Shown here: in pieces, positions 6,443-15,182 of the stretch
Layout of the letters: each line of letters opens with the position of its first letter
Position numbering within the stretch: the stretch's first letter is position 1
Notes under the pieces: model-generated
The model's database searches: none
What the model was told of the DNA's origin: nothing
The model's input: the letters and a program-made list of their open reading frames with translations, nothing else
Origin: Bacillota bacterium
Lineage (GTDB): Bacteria; Bacillota; Clostridia; Clostridiales; Clostridiaceae
Length of the DNA stretch: 16,936 nt
NCBI GenBank assembly: GCA_023440105.1
Contig: JAEXSY010000113.1
Location: 1 to 16,936 of the forward strand
Direction: 5' to 3'
Made by a program: the position numbers and the translations under genes

Positions 6443-7636
6443 ATGGGAAGTAAAGCTTTAGATAGTTTCCTTAAGGAAAATCTCGAGGACTTAAAGAGTA
6501 AGGGCTTATACAATCAAATTGATTCTCTTCAGGGAGCAAATGGACCGATTATAAAAATCGGAGGAAGGGAACTTATCAATCTTTCCTCAAATAACTATTT
6601 AGGACTAGCAACTAACAAAAGAATGGTGGATGCTTCCATAGAAGCCGCAAAAAAGTATGGAGTAGGTGCTGGTGCTGTTAGAACTATAAATGGAACTCTT
6701 GATATACATGATGAACTTGAAAAGAAATTAGCGGAATTTAAGCATACAGAAGCTGCAATAGCCTTCCAATCAGGCTTTAACTGCAATGCTGGAGCTATAC
6801 AGGCGGTAATGAATAAGAAGGATGCCATTCTTTCTGATGAACTTAATCATGCATCTATAATTGATGGCTGTCGACTTTCTGGAGCAAAGATTATTAGATA
6901 TGCTCACAATAATATGGAAGACTTAAGAGAAAAGGCTAAGGCAGCTAGAGAAAGCGGTCTTTATGAAAAGCTTATGGTCATCTCCGATGGCGTATTTTCC
7001 ATGGATGGTGACGTAGTAGATCTCCCGGGAATGGTAAAGGTTGCTGAAGAATTTGACCTTATAACATATATAGATGATGCTCATGGCTCTGGAGTTATGG
7101 GTAAGGGAGCTGGTACAGTTAAGCATTTTGGTCTTTCTCACAAGATTGATTTCCAGATAGGAACTCTTTCCAAGGCTATCGGTGTAGTAGGTGGTTATGT
7201 GGCAGGCTCTAAGGATTTAATTGACTGGCTTAAGGTTAGAGCTAGGCCATTCCTTTTCTCTACTTCCTTAACACCTTCAACTGCAGCAGCCTGTATTGAG
7301 GCGATAAATATCATGACAGAGAGCACAGAGCTTAATGAAAAGCTTTGGGAGAATGGGGATTATTTAAAGAAGGGACTTAAGGCTCTGGGCTTTAACATAG
7401 GAAATAGTGAAACACCTATAACTCCTTGTATAATAGGAGATGAAAAGCTTACTCAGCAGTTCAGCAGAAGGCTTAATGAGGAAGGGGTATATGCTAAATC
7501 CATAGTATTCCCTACAGTTCCACTGGGAACAGGAAGAGTTAGAAACATGCCAACAGCTGCACATACCAAAGAGATGCTCGATGAGGCTATTAAAATATAC
7601 GAAAAGATTGGAAAAGAACTTAAGGTTATAGAATAA
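6443..7636 (+). CDS. kbl: Glycine C-acetyltransferase (2-amino-3-ketobutyrate CoA ligase)
   Basis: 397-residue PLP-dependent alpha-oxoamine synthase that splits 2-amino-3-ketobutyrate with CoA to glycine and acetyl-CoA. It acts directly after threonine dehydrogenase, encoded next door. LSSNNYLGLA (about residues 48-57) is the family start motif. AGAVRTINGTLDIHDELE, the DELNHASIIDG segment and ISDGVFSMDGDVVDLPG follow, then the cofactor aspartate region YIDDAHGSGVMG. The PLP-binding lysine is K244 in GTLSKAIG, the same number as in the E. coli enzyme, and the total length matches it to one residue. AAGGAGG precedes the ATG. tdh follows after 22 bases, so they form an operon. The related enzymes BioF and HemA are less likely because of the neighbour and the whole-length agreement. 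Confidence 0.93.
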   Translation: MGSKALDSFLKENLEDLKSKGLYNQIDSLQGANGPIIKIGGRELINLSSNNYLGLATNKRMVDASIEAAKKYGVGAGAVRTINGTLDIHDELEKKLAEFKHTEAAIAFQSGFNCNAGAIQAVMNKKDAILSDELNHASIIDGCRLSGAKIIRYAHNNMEDLREKAKAARESGLYEKLMVISDGVFSMDGDVVDLPGMVKVAEEFDLITYIDDAHGSGVMGKGAGTVKHFGLSHKIDFQIGTLSKAIGVVGGYVAGSKDLIDWLKVRARPFLFSTSLTPSTAAACIEAINIMTESTELNEKLWENGDYLKKGLKALGFNIGNSETPITPCIIGDEKLTQQFSRRLNEEGVYAKSIVFPTVPLGTGRVRNMPTAAHTKEMLDEAIKIYEKIGKELKVIE

Positions 7637-7658
7637 CTAAAAATTATAACGGGGGACA

Positions 7659-8618
7659 ATGATGAAAAAAATACTTATTACCGGATCCTTAGGACAAATA
7701 GGCTCAGAGCTTGTAGAATATATGAGAGGCATATATGGGAGTGAAAATGTTATTGCTTCTGATATAAGAAGACCTGAGAATCATCCAGTAGTTGTGGGAG
7801 GCCCTTTTGAGGAGCTGGATGTATTAAATAGTGAGAGATTTTTAGAAATTGCCAAGAAATACGAGGTGGATACAATAATACATCTAGCAGCTCTTCTTTC
7901 TGCTGTGGCAGAGGCAAAACCAGCACTTGCCTGGCAGATAAATATGGGAGGATTATTTAATGCTCTTGAGGTTGCTAGAGAATTAAACTGTAAGTTCTTT
8001 ACTCCTAGCTCCATTGGTGCCTTTGGAGAGTCTACACCAAAGGATAATACACCACAGGATACGATCCAGAGACCTGGAACTATGTATGGAGTAACTAAGG
8101 TATCAGGAGAGCTTTTATGTGATTATTATTATAAAAAGTTCGGTGTGGATACCAGAGGTGTTAGATTCCCAGGACTCATATCCTATGTAGCACCTCCTGG
8201 AGGAGGAACCACTGACTATGCAGTAGATATTTACTACAAAGCTCTTACAGAAGGAAGCTATACTTCATATATAGGAGAGGGAACCTATATGGATATGATG
8301 TATATGCCTGATGCTTTAAAGGCTATAGTTGAGCTTATGGAAGCAGACCCAGGTAAGCTTAAGCATAGAAATGCCTTTAATATTACTGCTATGAGCTTTG
8401 AACCTTCACAGCTTGCAGATGCTATCAGAAAGTATATACCTGATTTTAAAATAAATTATGAGGTGGATCCTGTAAGACAGGGGATTGCTAATTCCTGGCC
8501 TAACAGCATAGACTCATCTGCTGCAGCGGAAGAATGGGGCTTTAAGGCGGAGTATGACTTAGATGCCATGACAAAGGATATGCTGGAAAAGTTAAGGGTT
8601 AAATTAAATATTAAATAA
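7659..8618 (+). CDS. tdh: L-threonine 3-dehydrogenase, short-chain (NAD-epimerase-like) type
   Basis: 319-residue NAD-dependent dehydrogenase that oxidises L-threonine to 2-amino-3-ketobutyrate, the substrate of Kbl. It belongs to the extended short-chain dehydrogenase type rather than the zinc-dependent medium-chain type of E. coli. The Rossmann motif is G9-x-x-G12-x-x-G15 in ILITGSLGQIGSEL. The active-site pair is Y143-x-x-x-K147 in MYGVTKVSGE, with the preceding SSIGAFG supplying the serine. VRFPGLISY and GGGTTDYAVDIYYKAL are typical of the bacterial SDR threonine dehydrogenases. GGGGGA lies before the two adjacent ATGs (7659 and 7662), and either could start translation. It is the second gene of the kbl-tdh operon and ends with a hairpin at 8633. 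Confidence 0.9.
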   Translation: MMKKILITGSLGQIGSELVEYMRGIYGSENVIASDIRRPENHPVVVGGPFEELDVLNSERFLEIAKKYEVDTIIHLAALLSAVAEAKPALAWQINMGGLFNALEVARELNCKFFTPSSIGAFGESTPKDNTPQDTIQRPGTMYGVTKVSGELLCDYYYKKFGVDTRGVRFPGLISYVAPPGGGTTDYAVDIYYKALTEGSYTSYIGEGTYMDMMYMPDALKAIVELMEADPGKLKHRNAFNITAMSFEPSQLADAIRKYIPDFKINYEVDPVRQGIANSWPNSIDSSAAAEEWGFKAEYDLDAMTKDMLEKLRVKLNIK

Positions 8619-8632
8619 GATATGTTTACTGC

Positions 8633-8675
8633 AGCACACTTAAGCTTATAATTGTCTTAGGTGTGCTCTTTAATT
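8633..8675 (+). terminator. Terminator after tdh
   Basis: A 12-pair stem with one G-U pair (8633-8644 with 8656-8667) and an 11-base loop. The tail CTTTAATTT is only moderately T-rich, so some transcription may continue into the ACT-domain gene. Confidence 0.68.
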
Positions 8676-8712
8676 TATAATAGAGTAATAATCATAGTAA
8701 AGGATGATTTAT

Positions 8713-9150
8713 ATGGATAAAAAATACTATATTGTAAGTGGAGAAATACTACAGGAAGTAGTGAAAAAAGTTGTAGAGGTTAAAGAGCTTCTTCATAAAG
8801 GAATAGTAAAGGATATTACTGAAGGGGTAAAGGCAGTAGGCATTAGCAGAAGTGCCTATTATAAGTATAAGGATAAGGTGTTCACTGTTTCTGAAGGGAT
8901 ACAGGGGCAGAAAGCGACAGTGGCTATGCTCCTTAGCCATAAGGCAGGAGTTCTTTCAAGGATACTGGATACCATAGCAGCTAAGGGAGGCAATGTCCTT
9001 ACCATAAGTCAGGATCTGCCTATTAATAATTCTGCAAATGTCGTTATAACTCTAGATATTTCTAGTCTTGAGCTAGATATTAAGGAGCTTATAGAAATTC
9101 TCTTAAAAGAAGAAAATGTTCTTAAAAGCACTCTTGTGGCAATAGAGTAG
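8713..9150 (+). CDS. HTH/ACT-domain protein of the PheB (UPF0735) family
   Basis: 145-residue protein. The ATG at 8713 is preferred over that at 8704 because AAAGGA (8698-8703) is correctly spaced for it and the product then begins MDKKYYIV as in the family. Residues about 30-53 (GIVKDITEGVKAVGISRSAYYKYK) read as a helix-turn-helix, and residues about 68-145 form an ACT domain (VAMLLSHKAGVLSRILDTIAAKGGNVLTISQDLP) of the kind that binds amino acids. It is therefore plausibly an amino-acid-responsive regulator, although the founding member PheB is poorly characterised. It lies downstream of kbl-tdh in the same direction, behind a moderate terminator. Ligand and target are not visible from sequence. 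Confidence 0.83.
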   Translation: MDKKYYIVSGEILQEVVKKVVEVKELLHKGIVKDITEGVKAVGISRSAYYKYKDKVFTVSEGIQGQKATVAMLLSHKAGVLSRILDTIAAKGGNVLTISQDLPINNSANVVITLDISSLELDIKELIEILLKEENVLKSTLVAIE

Positions 9151-9250
9151 TAATTGTTTGAATTTATAGATTAATATATAAATAAATGATATAATAAAAA
9201 ATAATTTATAGGATTGTATTTTTGCTTTGAGTTTAGGAGGAGTGAATGTA

Positions 9251-10501
9251 ATGAATAAAAAAGTATTTTACAATAACAGACGTAAGCTTTTAAATCGAAT
9301 CAAGGAAAATGCCATAGTTGTATTATTTTCCGGAGCCGCTCCTAAAAAGAGTGCCGATGAAAAATACAAATATACACCTAACAGAAACTTTTTTTATTTA
9401 ACAGGGATAGATGAAGAAAATATAGCTTTGGTACTTACTAAGATAAATGGAGAATATGATGAAAAGCTATTTATTAAAAAGCCTAACCTTCAGATGGAAA
9501 AATGGGTAGGAAGAAGTATAAGGGAGGAAGAAGCAAAGGAACGCTCTGGGGTATATTCTATTTCCTATGTTGAGGAATTAGAGAATACTCTTCATAACTA
9601 TATATCTGCTAAGGATATCACCTTAGTTTATATGGATTTAGAGAAGGATAGCTTTAATAGTAATAAAAGCTACAGTGAGGTATTTGCTGAAACTCTAAGG
9701 GATAGATATCCACAGATAATCATAAGGAATGCTTATAATATGATAGCGGATTTAAGACTTATTAAATCCACAGAGGAAATAGAAGAGATTAAAAAAGCTA
9801 TTGATGTTACTGTACTGGGTATTAGGGAGCTTATGAAGCATGCCAGGGCTGGTATGAAGGAATATGAGCTGGAGGCTTATTTTGACTTTATATGCAAATC
9901 AAGCGGGGTAAAGGATTTTGCTTTTAAAACTATAGCAGCTTCAGGAGTTAATGGAACAATACTTCATTATGAGAAGAATGATTCTATAATAGAAGAGGAT
10001 TCTCTAATACTTTTTGATTTAGGAGCACAATATAATTATTATAATGCTGATATCACCAGAACTTTCCCAGTTAGCGGCAGGTTTACCGATAGGCAGAAGG
10101 AAGTCTATAATGCAGTGCTCAGGGTTAATGAAAAGGTGATAGAAGCTATAAAGCCTGGTGTTAGCTATTTAGAATTGAATGATCAGGCCAAGGAATGGAT
10201 AGCTGAGGAATGTATAGAGCTAGGACTTATAAAGGATAAGGCTGAGGTAACAAAGTATTACTGGCACAGTATAGGGCACAGTCTAGGATTAGATACCCAT
10301 GACGTAGGTGGAAGAGATATAAAATTCCAAGAAGGTATGGTGTGGACTGTTGAGCCAGGAATATATATCGAAGAAGAAAAGATAGGTATTCGTATAGAGG
10401 ATGACATACTAGTAACCTCTGATGGTGCATTTAATCTTACTTCAGGAATAGTTAAAACCGTAGAAGAAATTGAAGCCTTCATGGCAGATAGAGCTCAATA
10501 G
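9251..10501 (+). CDS. pepP: Xaa-Pro aminopeptidase (M24B)
   Basis: 416-residue cytosolic metallopeptidase that removes an N-terminal residue preceding proline. The ATG at 9251 is chosen because AGGAGG (9235-9240) lies 10 bases upstream; a TTG (9227) and a GTG (9242) in frame are less likely. The N-terminal AMP_N domain (residues about 1-125) contains YKYTPNRNFFYLTGI. The C-terminal pita-bread domain has all five metal ligands of the family: D256 and D267 (LFDLGAQYNYYNADITRTF), H343 (IGHSLGLDTHDVGG), E368 (TVEPGIYIE) and E383 (GIRIEDD). The substrate-side H339 is also present. A prolidase with similar folds remains possible, but the AMP_N domain and length favour PepP. It appears to be a single-gene unit. 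Confidence 0.91.
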   Translation: MNKKVFYNNRRKLLNRIKENAIVVLFSGAAPKKSADEKYKYTPNRNFFYLTGIDEENIALVLTKINGEYDEKLFIKKPNLQMEKWVGRSIREEEAKERSGVYSISYVEELENTLHNYISAKDITLVYMDLEKDSFNSNKSYSEVFAETLRDRYPQIIIRNAYNMIADLRLIKSTEEIEEIKKAIDVTVLGIRELMKHARAGMKEYELEAYFDFICKSSGVKDFAFKTIAASGVNGTILHYEKNDSIIEEDSLILFDLGAQYNYYNADITRTFPVSGRFTDRQKEVYNAVLRVNEKVIEAIKPGVSYLELNDQAKEWIAEECIELGLIKDKAEVTKYYWHSIGHSLGLDTHDVGGRDIKFQEGMVWTVEPGIYIEEEKIGIRIEDDILVTSDGAFNLTSGIVKTVEEIEAFMADRAQ

Positions 10502-10609
10502 ATTAATTAATAGAGGTATAGGTTATGAATAAGTAACTTATGCCTTTTTATTTCCTGGAAAATCCTTTATAATATTGTTAATAATTTGACGATGAAAGGT
10601 TTGCTGTAT

Positions 10610-13600
10610 ATGGTCTGTGATGAAAGGATAATTCAAAGCTTTACTGATGGTGATACATATAAAATGGGACTAGAATATTACAGGAATCACCTTATGGAGG
10701 ACTTTAATGTTTCTATACTTCCTACAGATAATTCTTCTATAAGTAGGTATTATATAGATACCTGGGTGACTTCTGATATATCTGATAGAGAATATAATGT
10801 ACAGGTGACTTTTAATGACAACAGTGGTTTTACTAGCTTTCATTGTGACTGCTCATATTTTAAAAGCTCCTACAGAAGAAGAGGTATATGCAAGCATTTA
10901 GTAGCGGTTCTTATAAAATATTTTAGAGAAAAATGCAGCCTTGTGACTAAGGAAAAAAAAGAGCTTCAAGCAGCTTATTTTTTGGGTAAGCTTGATGGTA
11001 TTCTTTCGGATTTAAACACCATAAAAAAGAAATTAAAGATAGAAGTTAACTATTTTAGCTATAAGAATGGAAGAGTAAAAAACTACGGGGAGCTGAAGAT
11101 AGGCAGTGATAGATTCTATGGAGTAAAGGATATAGAAGCTTTTATAGAAGCTATATTAGATAATAAGATTTATCAGGAATCCAGAAATCTTCTATTTGAT
11201 CCTAGAGTGCATGAATTCTCAGGAGAGGGAAAGGCTTTAATAGAGTTTCTTCAGGAACTTTATGAGATAAATCAGATAAACAGGATTGGTGCAGATTATA
11301 GCAGAAATAGAATTCCATTATTTGAAGGGAAGAAGTTTTATATACCTGGAAAACAGCTTAAAAGATTATTTAAGGAGTGCGGCTCTCTAATAAAAAAAGC
11401 AACCATTAATGGTGAATGTCTGGAGGTTGATAGCTTCCAAAAGAGAGATATTCCTTTAACCTTTAATATTTCAGAGGAGGAAGGTGAAGTCTGCATAACA
11501 CTGCAGGGGCGTTCACCTGTTCCCTTAGATGATAATAAAAATTTATTTTACTACGAAGGTAGTATATATGAGCCTTCTATGGGGCAGTGCAGGCTTTATG
11601 AGCTACTATGTGAAGCCATGGGAGGCTGTGATAACTCTACCTTAAGAATTAAAGAAGCTGTTGCAAACAGTGGCTATATACTGTCTGTATTAAGCAATTA
11701 TTCTAGTGAGCTATATTTTTTAGGAGATATGCACCGAAATTATATAAGGGAGGAACTCAAGGGAGAAGCCTATGTAGATAAGAGAGAAGGAAATATCCTT
11801 CTTAAGCTTATTTATAGATATGGGACTGCAGCTATCAATCCTTTAGAGAAAATTAAGAGAGATGCTTATATTATTAGAGATGTAGTTAAGGAAAAGAAGA
11901 TTGAGTCTTTAATAGAAGAGTTAGGCTTTAAGAGAGAAGAGGAGGAATATCTTCTTTCCTCTGAGGAAGGGCAGTTCTTCTTCTTGAAGGAAGGCTGTGA
12001 GGACCTTAGGAACCATTGTGATATATATTATTCTGATAGCTTCAAGGCTTTAGCTATATATAATCAGAATGACATAAAGCTTAATATAAGATTAAATAAG
12101 AGTAATTTGATAGAGGTTAACTTTTCGACACTTAATATTACTAAAGAAGAGCTGAGAAAGATATTCAAGCTGATTAAGCAGCATAAAAAATATTATAGAC
12201 TTAAGAATGGAAGTTTTATTGAACTGGAGAATAAAGAGTTAAGTAAGCTGGAAGCCTTTATGGATGGTATAGGTATTAAGAAGAAGCTTTTAGCTGATGG
12301 AAGAGCATGTATTCCCATATATAAGGCGCTATCATCTGAAAAGCTCAGTGAGCTAATGAGTCTTGAAGATATTATCCTCACTGAGGAGATAAAGGAAAAG
12401 CTTCAGGAATTTAAGGCTTTTGTAAATTTTAGAGCAGAGCTTCCTGAGACCTTTAATGGAACCTTAAGAAGCTATCAAATCACTGGCTTTAGATATTTAA
12501 AATATCTATCAATGAAGAATTTTGGTGGAATATTAGCTGATGAAATGGGACTTGGAAAAACAATTCAAACCATTGCCTATCTCCTATCGGAAAAGGGAAA
12601 GGGAACTAATTTGATAGTATGTCCCACATCATTGTGCTTCAACTGGCTGGAGGAGTGTAGAGCCTTTGCTCCAGAGCTTTCCGTAAAGCTTGTCTTAGGC
12701 AATAAGGAGGAGAGAGAAAAAATCCTTAAGTATTCTCAAGAATATGATGTGTTAATAACATCCTATCCTCTTCTTAGAAATGATTGTGATTTATATGAGA
12801 ATATATCATTTAATAGCTGTATCATTGATGAGGCTCAGAACATTAAGAATCATAATTCTCAAAATGCTGCTTCTGTGAAAAGAATAGACAGCAGGGTGAG
12901 GTTTGCTCTCACTGGCACACCTATAGAAAACTCCCTGGGAGAGCTCTGGTCAATTTTCGATTTTATTATGCCTGGATATTTATTTTCATTTGAGACCTTT
13001 AACTCAATTTTTCTATCTCCTATAACTAAGGATCCGGGGAGCTCTGCCATGGATAAGCTCAATGAGCTTATTAAGCCCTTCATCCTGAGAAGAGTTAAAA
13101 AGGAGGTTGCCAGGGAGCTTCCTAATAAAATAAATCATAAGCTTCTTGTAGGGATGACAGAGGAGCAGGAAAGGCTGTATAACTCCTATGCAGCTGCTTC
13201 TCAAAAGGAGCTCAGGAGAGAAATAGAGCTTTTGGGCTTTGAAAATAATAGAATGAAAATATTAGCAGTGCTCACAAGACTCAGACAGCTATGCTGCTAT
13301 CCAGGGGCCTTTGTGGAGGGATATCAGGGAAGTAGCGGAAAGTTAATTGCTCTACAGGAGATTATTTTAAATGCTTTAGAGCAGGGGCATAAAATATTGA
13401 TTTTTTCTCAGTTTACCACAGTATTAAAGCATATATTAACTTTGTTTAATCAAGAAGGTATACCCTGCTATTATCTAGATGGCAGTGTTAAGACAGAAGA
13501 ACGATATAAGCTGGTGGAGGATTTCAATATAAGCACCGAACCTTCTGCATTTTTGATTTCTTTAAAGGCTGGAGGAACGGGACTTAATTTAAATAGCGCT

Positions 13601-13861
13601 GATGTAGTGGTGCATTTTGACCCCTGGTGGAATCCTGCAGTAGAGGAACAGGCAACGGATAGAGCCCATCGAATAGGACAAAACAACACTGTAGAGGTGA
13701 TAAAGCTAATAACAAAAGGAACAATAGAAGAAAAGATATATTCTATTCAGGAAAGAAAGAGAGGGCTTATAGAGAACATCCTATCAGAAGAACAGGGTAG
13801 AGGTTTTATAAATAGCTTCACAGAAGAAGAGCTCTTAGACCTTATAAACATTTTAGATTGA
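10610..13861 (+). CDS. SWIM-domain SNF2-family helicase
   Basis: 1083-residue SNF2/SWI2 ATPase. ATG 10610 is preferred because AAAGG (10595-10599) lies 10 bases before it; in-frame TTG 10586 and ATG 10592 lack a ribosome site. The order is a SWIM zinc finger (C79-x-C81-x12-C94-x-H96), a long SNF2-associated region (about 200-600), the N-terminal ATPase lobe (Walker A DEMGLGKT with K650; DEAQ box D740-E741-A742-Q743; LTGTPIENSLGELWS), and the C-terminal lobe with GGTGLNLNSADVVVHFDPWWNP and motif VI QATDRAHRIGQ (from Q1014). Such proteins translocate on double-stranded DNA and remodel bound proteins. The biological role of this clostridial-type form is not established. It stands alone: no restriction, methylase or toxin gene is nearby. 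A bidirectional terminator follows. Confidence 0.92.
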   Translation: MVCDERIIQSFTDGDTYKMGLEYYRNHLMEDFNVSILPTDNSSISRYYIDTWVTSDISDREYNVQVTFNDNSGFTSFHCDCSYFKSSYRRRGICKHLVAVLIKYFREKCSLVTKEKKELQAAYFLGKLDGILSDLNTIKKKLKIEVNYFSYKNGRVKNYGELKIGSDRFYGVKDIEAFIEAILDNKIYQESRNLLFDPRVHEFSGEGKALIEFLQELYEINQINRIGADYSRNRIPLFEGKKFYIPGKQLKRLFKECGSLIKKATINGECLEVDSFQKRDIPLTFNISEEEGEVCITLQGRSPVPLDDNKNLFYYEGSIYEPSMGQCRLYELLCEAMGGCDNSTLRIKEAVANSGYILSVLSNYSSELYFLGDMHRNYIREELKGEAYVDKREGNILLKLIYRYGTAAINPLEKIKRDAYIIRDVVKEKKIESLIEELGFKREEEEYLLSSEEGQFFFLKEGCEDLRNHCDIYYSDSFKALAIYNQNDIKLNIRLNKSNLIEVNFSTLNITKEELRKIFKLIKQHKKYYRLKNGSFIELENKELSKLEAFMDGIGIKKKLLADGRACIPIYKALSSEKLSELMSLEDIILTEEIKEKLQEFKAFVNFRAELPETFNGTLRSYQITGFRYLKYLSMKNFGGILADEMGLGKTIQTIAYLLSEKGKGTNLIVCPTSLCFNWLEECRAFAPELSVKLVLGNKEEREKILKYSQEYDVLITSYPLLRNDCDLYENISFNSCIIDEAQNIKNHNSQNAASVKRIDSRVRFALTGTPIENSLGELWSIFDFIMPGYLFSFETFNSIFLSPITKDPGSSAMDKLNELIKPFILRRVKKEVARELPNKINHKLLVGMTEEQERLYNSYAAASQKELRREIELLGFENNRMKILAVLTRLRQLCCYPGAFVEGYQGSSGKLIALQEIILNALEQGHKILIFSQFTTVLKHILTLFNQEGIPCYYLDGSVKTEERYKLVEDFNISTEPSAFLISLKAGGTGLNLNSADVVVHFDPWWNPAVEEQATDRAHRIGQNNTVEVIKLITKGTIEEKIYSIQERKRGLIENILSEEQGRGFINSFTEEELLDLINILD

Positions 13862-13935
13862 TTATGCTTATATGTAAGAGCCATTAATCACATTTTTTCA
13901 TTTAATTTATTTAATATTCAATAGGATATAATTAT

Positions 13936-13975
13936 AAAATGGCTGAGATAATATTTACAGCCATTTTTTCTTTTT
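13936..13975. terminator. Bidirectional terminator between the helicase and corA
   Basis: Perfect 10-pair stem (13936-13945 with 13958-13967), a 12-base loop, and CTTTTT after it on the plus strand. On the minus strand the stem ends in TTTT and then TATAATTA. The last codons and the stop of the corA-type gene (13955-13957) lie inside the hairpin. Confidence 0.88.
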
Positions 13976-14944
13976 GAAGTAAATAATCTGAAGTATTATC
14001 ATTATAAACATAATAGCCATTGTTATTGGATAAGCAGCCTTATATTTAAGCTCAGGCATATATTTAAAATTCATTCCGTATATTCCTGCAATTAAAGTCA
14101 GTGGTGCCATTATAGTTGTAATAACAGTAAAAAACTCCATGGTTTTATTCATTTTGTTGGATAGCTTAGTTTCATATATAGATAGGTCTGTAGCCAGGGT
14201 ATCCGTATAGGCATCCAGAGCTTCGTATATTTTATAAGTGTTATCATATATGGTCTGAATAAGTTTTATAGTAGAAGGCTTAATAAAATCATAATCATAG
14301 CTTATAAGAGAATAGGTTACTGTCCTTAGGGAGGTGACTACTCTTTTGAATCTTAGAATTTTTCGTCTAAGCTCTAGTATTCTGGTTTGGAGCTCACTGC
14401 TGGAATCCCTTATCAGAACTCCCTCTATGTTATCTACTAGCTCCTCAAGGTCTTCTAAGGATACAAAATATTCGTCGCATATGCTATCTAATATCACATA
14501 TAAAAGATTATCAGCCTCTTCTCTAAAAGCTGCAGCATTGGAAGGAATGTGGCTCCATATAGAGTCGAAAATATCTGAACAACCATGGCTCAAGGAGATG
14601 ATTACCTTTTTGTTGATTATAAAGTATTCCCTCATCCATTTTATGTTTTTTCCTAAAGAGCCTTCCTTTAATATAGTCATATCAATAGTATAGAATTCAG
14701 TATTTTTTTCTACGATAGAGCGTCTTCCTCGTATTTCCCGTAAAGGATCAGGATTGTTATAGTCAAAAAACCTTTCAATAACTTCCATATAATCCTCAAA
14801 GATTTCTCCTTTTTCAATGCGGATATCTACCCATAAAAGGTTATAATTAATCTCTTCTATGTCTTCTAAAAAGTTTTCTCTTTCCGTGTAGTCTGTAGTA
14901 ATGATTTTATTTACGGCCTTATAGCTGTATGTATATCTAATCAT
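13955..14944 (-). CDS. corA: CorA-type divalent cation transporter
   Basis: 329-residue pentameric channel subunit of the CorA Mg2+ transporter family. The large cytoplasmic alpha/beta and coiled-coil part occupies residues 1-260; a long helix runs through EDLEELVDNIEGVLIRDSSSELQTRILELRRKILRFKRV. TM1 begins near MEFFTVITTIMAPLTLIAGIYGMNF, with the GMN signature at about 290-292, followed by the MPEL loop, TM2 (ITMAIMFIMIILQIIYF) and the basic tail KKKKWL, all as expected. Length is typical. Substrate may be Mg2+ or another divalent metal. The start has only a weak ribosome site; a much better one lies 35 bases upstream before a four-codon frame. The gene is convergent with the helicase. Confidence 0.9.
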   Translation of the reverse strand: MIRYTYSYKAVNKIITTDYTERENFLEDIEEINYNLLWVDIRIEKGEIFEDYMEVIERFFDYNNPDPLREIRGRRSIVEKNTEFYTIDMTILKEGSLGKNIKWMREYFIINKKVIISLSHGCSDIFDSIWSHIPSNAAAFREEADNLLYVILDSICDEYFVSLEDLEELVDNIEGVLIRDSSSELQTRILELRRKILRFKRVVTSLRTVTYSLISYDYDFIKPSTIKLIQTIYDNTYKIYEALDAYTDTLATDLSIYETKLSNKMNKTMEFFTVITTIMAPLTLIAGIYGMNFKYMPELKYKAAYPITMAIMFIMIILQIIYFKKKKWL

Positions 14945-14955
14945 AAAACATACTC

Positions 14956-14989
14956 TGCTGTTCTTATAATAACAGCATACTTCCTTTCT
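14956..14989 (-). promoter_or_regulatory. corA leader: strong ribosome site, 4-codon frame and hairpin
   Basis: On the minus strand AGAAAGGAAG (14989-14980) is followed by an ATG (14978) that opens a frame of Met-Leu-Leu-Leu-stop (14978-14964). A 7-pair stem (14977-14971 with 14962-14956) starts within that frame. The corA start at 14944 has only GAG nearby. The arrangement could couple or gate translation; it could equally be chance. Confidence 0.35.
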
Positions 14990-15126
14990 GATAAGTAAAT
15001 ATATATTTATCTTATTAATTTTATTATAATATTATCCCGTAATTTAGCTATGCATAAAATGTTAATCTTGTTTAAATAATATTTGTGGGAAGTTTAATGA
15101 AGTATTATAAAGCTTAAAAGTATCTG

Positions 15127-15135
15127 TGGTATAAT
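15127..15135 (+). promoter_or_regulatory. Extended -10 promoter for mscL
   Basis: TGGTATAAT (15127-15135) supplies a TG extension and a perfect -10; no good -35 at 16-18 bases. The start at 15183 is about 47 bases downstream. Confidence 0.55.
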
Positions 15136-15182
15136 TAATTAAATGTAACAACATTATTAACTTTTTGGAGAGGGGTAAGATT

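Noticed and set aside
13862..13905. A second terminator directly after the helicase stop
   Set aside because: The TGATTA/TAATCA stem is short with a bulge and a large loop; the hairpin at 13936 explains termination better.
14334..14693. A 119-codon plus-strand frame antisense to corA
   Set aside because: No ribosome site, low-complexity Ser/Leu composition typical of an antisense shadow, and the opposite strand is clearly corA.
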